From positions 1-11,543 of the forward strand of contig JAPOXI010000038.1 of NCBI GenBank assembly GCA_026707185.1: a stretch of 11,543 bases of DNA, given 5' to 3'. How positions within the stretch are numbered: position 1 is the stretch's first letter; every line of letters begins with the position of its first letter. Made by a program: the position numbers and the translations under genes. Below are positions 6,243-11,543 of this stretch, piece by piece. The notes under the pieces were generated by a model that was not told where the DNA came from, did no database searches, and saw only the letters and a program-made list of their open reading frames with translations. The stretch is from Chloroflexota bacterium. Lineage in GTDB: Bacteria > Chloroflexota > UBA11872.

Positions 6243-7724
6243 CTATCGAATAGTTAACCCGCTCACGTTCATCGTCGAGACCCGCCGCTCAGCCAGGTCC
6301 ACCCGCCGCACCACGTGGTTGTTCGTATCCGCCACAAACAAAACCCCATCCGCCAGCGACACTCCGCCCGGCTCATGGAACCGGGCCTCAGCCAGCCCGC
6401 CGTCCGCGTCCCCGTGCTCCGTGTCCCCGGCAAACGACGTAATCAACCGCTGGACTGGATCCACCACCTTGAGCTTGTTGTTGTACGTGTCCGCGATAAA
6501 CACACCCTCGGCGCCCGCTGCCACCCCCAGCGGATGCTGAAGCCGGATCGATGTCCCCTGTCCGTCCACGTCCCCAAAGTCGAACAGGCCCACGCCCGCA
6601 ATCGTCCGCGCGTCGCCTCGACCATCCAGCGGCAGTGTGCGGATTGCGCTCGTCTCGCTATCCGCTACCAGCAGGCGGTCCCCGTGCACCGCCAGTCCGC
6701 TCGGCTGCGCCAGTTGCGCGGTGTCTAGCGGACCGTCCTGCAGGTTCTCGATTCCCGACCCCCCATACGGCCCAACCGCCCCGTCCGCCGGGTCCATCGC
6801 CCAGACCTGGTGCATCCCCGCCATCGCAATGAATAGCCGCCCGTCGTGCCAGGCCAGGTCCCACGGCGAGGCCAGCTCCGACGTCAGCGCCGGATGCGAT
6901 CCCGGCGCCGGATACCCGCGCGCCCCCGTCCCGGCCACTGTCGACACCTCGCCCGACCCAAGGTCGATCCGCCGGATCCGGTGGTTCTCCGTATCCGCCA
7001 CGTACAGGTCGTCGCCAACCACCGCCAGCCCTTGGGGATATGTAAACCGCGCCTCTGAGGCCGCCCCGTCCCGGTGCCCTTCCTCCGACGACCCCAACAC
7101 ACGCCGCACCGCGCCCTCGTGATCCGTCTCCACGATCCGGTGATGACCCGAGTCCGCGATATACAGCGCGTCCCCGGTCGCCAGCACCTTCCCCGGAAAC
7201 GCCAGCCCCGTGTCCGAATCCGGCGCCTGCTCCATTACGTCCAGCGGCGCGTCCGTCACTACGCCGTTCGGCCGGTGCTCGTTCAGGATTCGCGTGACGG
7301 CCCGGTCCAGTGCCTCGAACGGTGCCTCGCCCGAGTGAAACCCGATCACGTGCCCCAGCGGGTCCACGAACACCATCGTCGGCCACGCGCGCACCCCGTA
7401 CGTCTGCCAGATCTGGAAATCCCGGTCGTTCACCACCGGGTGTTCCAGCCGGTGACGCCGCGCCGCGTAGCGCACGTTGAACGTCTCGCGCTCCGCCGGG
7501 AACTTCGGCGTGTGCACGCCCACCACCGCCAGCGCCGGACCGTGCTTCTCTTCGAGTTTCCGCAACTGCGGAAATAGCTGCAGGCAGTTAATTCAGCAGA
7601 ATGTCCAGAAGTCCAGGATCACCAGCCGGCCCTGCAGGTCCGCCATGCGAACCGGCCGCCGCGTATTGGCCCACTCCAACCCCTCCGGAAACTCCGGCGC
7701 CGGAATCGGCGTCTGCGTCGCCAT
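6243..7724 (-). CDS. Thioredoxin-like NHL-repeat protein, predicted selenoprotein (in-frame TGA = Sec44)
   Basis: Read through one TGA, this is a 493-residue cytosolic protein of the NHLRC2-like family: a thioredoxin fold (about 1-150) followed by a six-bladed NHL beta-propeller (blades at YIADSGHH, YVADTENH, FIAMAGMH, LVADSETS, FIADTYNN, FVADTNNH from about 188 to the C-terminus). Residues 35-47 read VILDFWTFC-TGA-INC; family members I recall have WTYCCINC, so the TGA (7593-7595) replaces the first Cys of the CxxC and would give UxxC with resolving C47. The cis-proline loop is AWPTMVF (P115). The ATG at 7722-7724 has GGAGG four bases upstream and restores a normal-length family member. A start at the TTG 7565 would remove the active site and half the fold. 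A SECIS-like hairpin follows the TGA. Expected role: thiol or peroxide redox chemistry, with the propeller binding a partner. A nonsense mutation or read error is the alternative. Confidence 0.85.
7557..7595 (-). promoter_or_regulatory. Bacterial SECIS element following the Sec UGA
   Basis: After the UGA (7595-7593) come 18 nt and then a perfect 7-bp stem UUUCCGC (7574-7568), the loop AGUU (7567-7564) and GCGGAAA (7563-7557). The UGA-to-loop distance is 25 nt and the loop has a G at its second position. As I recall, the bacterial SECIS model asks for a 16-37 nt distance, an upper stem of at least 4 bp and a G in the first two loop bases, so all three are met. Within the hairpin the codons CTA, TTT and TTG are unusual for this GC-rich gene, as expected if the RNA fold is under selection. 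The structure would be read by SelB. An alternative 6-bp stem AACUGC/GCAGUU with a 14-nt loop lacking an early G is less fitting. Confidence 0.75.
7593..7595 (-). other. Selenocysteine codon (UGA) at the catalytic Cys position
   Basis: The only stop in frame between the ATG at 7724 and the TAG at 6243. It aligns with the nucleophilic Cys of the CxxC motif, the position at which Cys/Sec exchange occurs in thiol-redox families. C43 just before it and C47 three residues after it are both kept. Confidence 0.8.
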
Positions 7725-7841
7725 ACGCCCTCCAATCAGGGAACGGCCAGTGTGGCATGCCCTGCCGGTCAAGTCTCACGACCACGGGGCCGCGCAACCT
7801 ATCCGGCCGCACGACCCCGCGTGCCAATGCTGGCAGTGGCC

Positions 7842-7940
7842 TCAAGCCGGCGCTTCGCGCTCCATGCGGTACCACCACAGCGCCAACGGAACGATTGCCA
7901 CCGCCAGGCCAACCAGCGCAAAAAGCGTCGTGCGCTTCAT
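7842..7940 (-). CDS. Small single-span membrane peptide (32 aa), putative
   Basis: A 32-codon reading frame, ATG at 7938-7940 to TGA at 7842-7844. It encodes a positively charged start (MKRTT), one hydrophobic helix (about 6-24, LFALVGLAVAIVPLALWWY) and a charged tail (RMEREAPA), the layout of a one-pass inner-membrane peptide with the tail cytosolic or outside. An AAGGAGG sits four bases before the ATG, one of the best ribosome sites in the window. The frame stays open for 28 further codons upstream, but these look random and the ribosome site marks the ATG. It lies about 117 bases before the selenoprotein gene on the same strand. No family recognised; size alone makes chance possible. Confidence 0.5.
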   Translation of the reverse strand: MKRTTLFALVGLAVAIVPLALWWYRMEREAPA

Positions 7941-8255
7941 CAGGCCTCCTTCCTTTCCTGCCGAACTGCGTCGGGCCGGGCCCACGCCCGACCCTCCACT
8001 TCCAGAGTCGGAGCACCCCACCACTTGCGTCAGTCACTTTCGCAACCGTCCACCCGCCCTGTTCGTGACGAGGCGGAAAGCGCCGGCCAACCGTCCACAC
8101 GAGCTGCGCGCCGACGCTGGCCGCGGCTTCCGCTGCCATGCCGAACCGCCACATAACAGGCGATCTGCTCGCCCGCTCATCTCGCGCCGCCCGCAGTTCG
8201 CGGTGGACAGACTCACGCAGGCGTAAAGGCTCATCGCACGCCGAGAGCCGCCCTG
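7941..8255 (-). other. Region without a convincing gene
   Basis: Between the metalloprotease stop and the ribosome site of the small membrane peptide I see no gene I trust. Open frames exist on both strands, as expected at this GC content, but none has a good ribosome site, a recognisable motif or family-like composition. A minus-strand frame from 8154 contains two similar pieces, GRRFPPRHEQ flanked by WTVG and WTVA, which trace to an 11-bp direct repeat (8043-8053 and 8088-8098). The stretch may hold a promoter or leader for the downstream genes. Confidence 0.4.
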
Positions 8256-10448
8256 TCAGCCCTCCCCGAAATACAACTCCCGCAGAAATCGCTCCGCCAG
8301 CGCGGCGGCCTCCGGGGGCGCATCCGTCACAAAGGCAAACCTGAGGTGGCAGAGGCCAATCTCCACACCCTCGCAGCTGCCCGGCGACAGATTGCCCTGG
8401 CTGGTGTCATAGAGTCGCCACAGACCTCGCAGGAAAACGCCTTCGCCCAGGCTGTGAAATAGGTTGAAAAAGAGAGCCGCACCAAGATAATAATCACATT
8501 CATTCCACTCAGAGGCCACATCGATAATCGACGTGGTACTGCAAGCTTCGGCGATTCCTTTCTGTGCTCCAGAGCCCAGCACGCCGGCGTGCATTTCGAA
8601 ATACACCGCAGCACCCTCGCACAACCAGCTGGGGCATGCATTCCAATAGTAATGCGCGACTTCGTGATAAAGAACTCCCCTCAGGGAGTCGTTGAAATAG
8701 TGGTACTGATCGTCATACCCCTCGCGTATGGCGATATGCGATCCCAGGAACAGCCCGCCCCAGGGCTCAACGGCCTCCGTCACGTGCAGGGCAATGTAGC
8801 TGGTCGGGAACGGCCGCCTGATGAACCCTTCCGAAAACCGGACGGCTTCATCCAGGTACGCCATGGTTCGTTCGTCGCCGGGCTGGGTGCGAATCACGGC
8901 CAGAATCACCGGTCCTGTGTGGGGAAGCACGATGGAACGCTCCTCAACCGATACGGCCGATGGATTGAGCATTGGGTTCAACAACTCTGGTTTATTCGAC
9001 ACAACATAGGGAAGAACCGAAATGATCTTGGCGCGATCATCGGTAATTCCGCCGTCCTCAGCGTAGCGTGAGACGATCGTATGCAAGGAATTCCGGTCGT
9101 GCCATCCTATTTCGCGCAGACCGCGCACGGCTGGCGCGTCAAATGGTTCTATTGAGTCAAGGAATGGCATTTGCAACAGGTAGTAGGGAATTGTCGCCTC
9201 ATTGGTGCCTGGATTGGTCTCGTTGAGGATCAGTCGTTCGTCGAACCCAAGAGCTAGAAGGTCCTCGACGATATCGACTTCTTCGTCTGAAAGTCCGTCC
9301 TTAATCCACGGCTTCTGTGGAATAAGTGTTACCAGATCGGGCACGACATCCGCATAAAAGCGGATGGCGTTGACGAGGCGCTCTTCGGTCGAGTCGAGCT
9401 CATCCCTGGCCCACGCCAACTCCGCGACATGCGCCAGCGCTTCTAACTCACGGAGGTGTGCTTCCCGTGGCTCTACTTTAAGGGTCCAACCGGAGGTGTC
9501 CTGGGTCAGTGTGCGCACGAGCGGTTCCGACGCGGCAAAGATGCGCTCCAGGTACCCGACCGCGTGTTCTTCCAGCGGCGTTATCCCGTCGACGACCCAA
9601 AGAAGCTTGGCGATGATGGCTGAAGAGTCGGGATCGGACGCCGTGCGGAGCCCCTTGGCCGTGTTCGGAATGATCACGTTGTCGAGCTTTTTCAGCTTGT
9701 CCGGGACGTTTTGCAGGTTCACCCGGCCCACCGTGGTTCCCGGGGCGGCCACGTTCCAGATCTCGAACACCGTGCGCTGCGTGCGGAGCAGCTGCAGACC
9801 CTGCGGATTGCCGTCGACCTTCCGTTCCTCGTACCGGATCGGCAGGCCATACAGGCTGAGCCAGGCCGGCTCGCTGAGGAAGCGCTCCTTGATCGCCGCA
9901 TTCCGGTCCAGCAGCGCCAGGTGCGTGCGGAGCGCGCCGGCAAAGTCCGCGTTGGCGTCGGTCTCGAGCACCTGGTGCGGCGGCACGTTGGGCAATTCGA
10001 CCTCGGGATAGCGATTCGCAAGCACGTCCAGGGTGTTGTAGTAGTTCACGCGGCCCCTGCCGGGATCCCATTGCAAGATCACCTTCTGGAAGGCTTGGAA
10101 GGTGAAGGTCCCGCTGATCCAGCGCTGGCTGATGGGATAGCCGATGGACTGAACCTCGCGCGCGCGCACGAAGTCATAAAACGGCACGCCGTCGGCGTTG
10201 GTCACGGCATACCCGTCGTCGGGATCGGGCGTGTCGCTGCCGGTGATGGTGAAGAGGCAGCCGTTGTCCAGGACAACGCCCTCGCAGTCCAGGGCGGCCG
10301 CCGGAGTCCAGGCGGTTATCACAGTCGCCACGGCAACGGCCGCCGCCAGCGCCAGGCGCAGTGCGAGCCAGCGAGGGAGCCACGGTCGCCAATCCGTCAC
10401 CCGCACGCGGTCGTTTCCTCGCAGCCCAACACGGGCAGAGATATTCAC
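8256..10448 (-). CDS. Secreted gluzincin-like zinc metalloprotease (peptidase MA-like) with N-terminal surface module
   Basis: A protein of up to 730 residues. The N-terminus has an Arg/Trp-rich segment and a hydrophobic helix (LALRLALAAAVAVATVITAW) ending in TPAAA-LDC, so it is exported. About residues 98-143 form a module (IGYPISQRW...FTFQAFQKVILQW) related to the two on the L,D-transpeptidase. A long helical middle region follows. The catalytic domain holds HEVAHYYW (595-602) and SWLCEG (607-612): zinc ligands H595 and H599, general base E596 and probable third ligand E611. The H-to-E spacing is 11 residues, shorter than in M1 enzymes. Six Cys in the last 130 residues (605, 610, 636, 651, 692, 700) suggest disulfides outside the cell. 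The far GTG start (10446-10448) has no ribosome site; GTG at 10404-10406 has AGGA nine bases upstream and is the likelier start. It follows the cadherin-repeat gene by about 50-95 bases. Confidence 0.8.
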   Translation of the reverse strand: MNISARVGLRGNDRVRVTDWRPWLPRWLALRLALAAAVAVATVITAWTPAAALDCEGVVLDNGCLFTITGSDTPDPDDGYAVTNADGVPFYDFVRAREVQSIGYPISQRWISGTFTFQAFQKVILQWDPGRGRVNYYNTLDVLANRYPEVELPNVPPHQVLETDANADFAGALRTHLALLDRNAAIKERFLSEPAWLSLYGLPIRYEERKVDGNPQGLQLLRTQRTVFEIWNVAAPGTTVGRVNLQNVPDKLKKLDNVIIPNTAKGLRTASDPDSSAIIAKLLWVVDGITPLEEHAVGYLERIFAASEPLVRTLTQDTSGWTLKVEPREAHLRELEALAHVAELAWARDELDSTEERLVNAIRFYADVVPDLVTLIPQKPWIKDGLSDEEVDIVEDLLALGFDERLILNETNPGTNEATIPYYLLQMPFLDSIEPFDAPAVRGLREIGWHDRNSLHTIVSRYAEDGGITDDRAKIISVLPYVVSNKPELLNPMLNPSAVSVEERSIVLPHTGPVILAVIRTQPGDERTMAYLDEAVRFSEGFIRRPFPTSYIALHVTEAVEPWGGLFLGSHIAIREGYDDQYHYFNDSLRGVLYHEVAHYYWNACPSWLCEGAAVYFEMHAGVLGSGAQKGIAEACSTTSIIDVASEWNECDYYLGAALFFNLFHSLGEGVFLRGLWRLYDTSQGNLSPGSCEGVEIGLCHLRFAFVTDAPPEAAALAERFLRELYFGEG

Positions 10449-10501
10449 GCCGTCGTTACATCCATGTCAAAGCAGCCACGGTTGCGCTCAGCAGACCGCC
10501 G

Positions 10502-11543
10502 TCATCCGGCCGACGTCACCGTAATGGTCACCGTCGTCGTGGCCGACGGCCCGCCCGCCAGGCTGCCGGCCCGCACCGTCAGGCGATAGCTCGGCGTCGC
10601 CGCCTGGTTCAGCCGCGCGCCCACCACCACCGCGCCCTGCAGCGCATCGACCGCCCACGTCAACGCGTCGTTGCCCACCGTGATGTCGTACACCACCGTG
10701 CCGCCTTCTGGATCGCTCGCCGTCACCGTACCGATCGTCGTGCCCAGCGCCGCGTCCTCCGCCACGCTGAACGCATAGCTGGCCGCCCCAAACACCGGCG
10801 GCTCGTCCACGTTCGTCACCGTCACGGTCACAGGGACCGTCGCCGTGGCCGTGGCCGCCCCGCCGCCGCTTGTGGCCTCCACCGTCAGGCTGTAGCTGGG
10901 GGTCGTCTCGTAGTCCAGCGCCCCCGCCACCGTCAGCGCCCCCGTGCTGCTGTCGATGGCCACGTGGCCGGCGCCGTTCCCCGCCGTGATCTTGAAGGTC
11001 ACCGCCCCGCCCTCCGGCTCCGTCGCGCTCACCGATCCCAGGGCCGCCGCCATGGCCGCGTCCTCCGCTACCGTCCACGCGTAGCTGGCTTCGGCGAAGA
11101 CGGGCGGGAAGGCCACGTCCGTGACCGTGATCTCGATATCCGCCGTCGCCGTGTGCCCCGCCGCATCGCTGGCGGTCACGGTCAGGTGGTACTCGTCCGT
11201 CGTCTCGTAATCCAGCGCGCCGGCCACCGTCAGCGCCCCGGTGCCGGTATTGATGGCGAACGCCCCCGCCTCGTTGCCCGCGGTGATGGCGTAGGTCAGG
11301 TCGCCATCCTCCGGGTCGGTCGCGCTCACGCTGCCCACCGCCGCCCCCGTGGCCGCGTCCTCGGCCACTGAGAATCCGTAGTCCGCGGCCCCGAACGCCG
11401 GCGCCTCGTCCACGTCCGTCACCGTCACCGTCGCCGTGGTCGTCGCCTGGCTGCCCCCCGCGCGGGCCTCCACGGTTAGGGTGTGACTGGCGCTGGTCTC
11501 GTGATCCAGCGCCCCCGCCACCGTCAGCGCGCCGGTGTCGGCG
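10502..11543 (-). CDS. Cadherin-repeat surface protein, C-terminal part
   Basis: The frame is open through the window edge, so the N-terminus is outside; 347 codons are visible. They encode three complete cadherin-like repeats and the end of a fourth, each about 98-102 residues. Landmarks recur: FSVAEDAA or WTVAEDAA, GSVSATDPE, ITAGN, TGALTVAGALDYET, then ITVTDV and a PPVF-type linker. The acidic AED, DYE and DVDE positions are those that bind calcium between cadherin domains. The last repeat has lost several (DYET is replaced by LNQAAT), and the protein stops just after its final strand (TVTITVTSAG) with no anchor, LPXTG or Por tail. It would be a secreted or surface adhesin attached through its unseen N-terminal part. 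It lies just upstream of the metalloprotease gene, possibly in one transcript. Confidence 0.85.
   Translation of the reverse strand, partial: ADTGALTVAGALDHETSASHTLTVEARAGGSQATTTATVTVTDVDEAPAFGAADYGFSVAEDAATGAAVGSVSATDPEDGDLTYAITAGNEAGAFAINTGTGALTVAGALDYETTDEYHLTVTASDAAGHTATADIEITVTDVAFPPVFAEASYAWTVAEDAAMAAALGSVSATEPEGGAVTFKITAGNGAGHVAIDSSTGALTVAGALDYETTPSYSLTVEATSGGGAATATATVPVTVTVTNVDEPPVFGAASYAFSVAEDAALGTTIGTVTASDPEGGTVVYDITVGNDALTWAVDALQGAVVVGARLNQAATPSYRLTVRAGSLAGGPSATTTVTITVTSAG
10914..11537. repeat. Tandem DNA repeats encoding cadherin domains (period 294-297 bp)
   Basis: A nearly identical stretch of about 30 bases beginning TCCAGCGC and containing GCCACCGTCAGCGC occurs at 10914, 11211 and 11505, spaced 297 and 294 bp. 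It encodes the conserved GALTVAGALDYET segment. Similarity extends more weakly over the whole unit. The copy nearest the 3' end of the gene (about 10600) is diverged and lacks this block. Confidence 0.7.

Noticed and set aside
6243..7565. Thioredoxin-NHL gene starting at TTG 7565
   Set aside because: This start lacks a ribosome site and deletes the CxxC and first strands of the thioredoxin fold, whereas the ATG at 7724 has GGAGG and gives a complete domain if the TGA is decoded.
7575..7592. Alternative hairpin AACUGC/GCAGUU after the Sec UGA
   Set aside because: It is shorter (6 bp) with a 14-nt loop lacking G in its first two bases and excludes the stronger UUUCCGC stem, so it was not chosen as the SECIS.
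7780..7844. Possible second Sec TGA at the end of the small membrane peptide
   Set aside because: Read-through gives a short Cys/His-containing tail with no family resemblance, and I saw no convincing hairpin at the right distance; an ordinary stop is simpler.
7588..8154. 188-codon minus-strand open frame covering the gene-free region and the start of the selenoprotein gene
   Set aside because: It runs out of frame across both the small membrane peptide and the thioredoxin-fold coding sequence; its own start has no ribosome site and the product is low-complexity Gly/Ala/Arg-rich, typical of a GC-rich shadow frame.
10361..11371. 336-codon plus-strand open frame
   Set aside because: An Arg/His-rich antisense image of the cadherin repeats, whose repeat pattern merely mirrors theirs.
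1..11543. CRISPR arrays, tRNA or rRNA genes, insertion sequences
   Set aside because: I saw no short-repeat/spacer arrays, no cloverleaf-like segment, and no transposase motif or terminal inverted repeats on either strand; the only tandem repeats are the coding cadherin units.

Overview
This is GC-rich bacterial DNA (about two thirds G+C by eye) in which every recognisable gene after the first lies on the minus strand. The best guess for the source is a Chloroflexota bacterium, perhaps a marine, sediment or host-associated lineage. The grounds are the extracellular GYP...FER/FQK modules on an L,D-transpeptidase and a metalloprotease, the DUF6159 membrane protein, the invertase-fold beta-propeller protein and a mycothiol-type ArsC. 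This placement is inference from gene content only.

Layout, left to right. At 1-417 (+) is the 3' end of an HD-domain phosphohydrolase. It converges on, and overlaps by 3 bases, a minus-strand group: membrane-anchored unknown protein (414-989), ArsC-type arsenate reductase (986-1417, GTGA overlap with the previous gene) and L,D-transpeptidase (1515-2516, probably extending to 2582 with a Tat signal). Further right are a five-bladed-propeller glycosidase-like protein (2690-4072), an SDR oxidoreductase (4140-4874), a DUF6159 polytopic membrane protein (4881-5735/5771), a DUF6508 protein (5823-6224), a thioredoxin-NHL protein (6243-7724), a possible 32-residue membrane peptide (7842-7940), a secreted HExxH metalloprotease (8256-10448) and the 3' end of a cadherin-repeat surface protein (10502 to the window edge).

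The most important observation is in the thioredoxin-NHL gene. A conventional start would be placed at the TTG at 7565, giving a protein without its redox motif. Reading upstream in the same frame to a well-placed ATG at 7724 (GGAGG ribosome site) gives a normal thioredoxin-fold N-terminus interrupted by one in-frame TGA at 7593-7595. That TGA sits exactly where the family has the first Cys of its CxxC (usual text WTYCCINC; here WTFC-TGA-INC). Directly downstream is a perfect 7-bp hairpin with an AGUU loop, 25 nt from the UGA to the loop, which fits the bacterial SECIS pattern. I interpret the gene as a selenoprotein with a UxxC active site.

How the genes may work together: the cadherin-repeat protein, secreted protease, Tat-type L,D-transpeptidase and anchored protein suggest a set concerned with the cell surface. 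The selenoprotein, ArsC and SDR are redox enzymes. Tight spacings (SDR/DUF6159 6 bp, DUF6508/NHL 18 bp, GTGA overlap at 986-989) support several short operons rather than one pathway.
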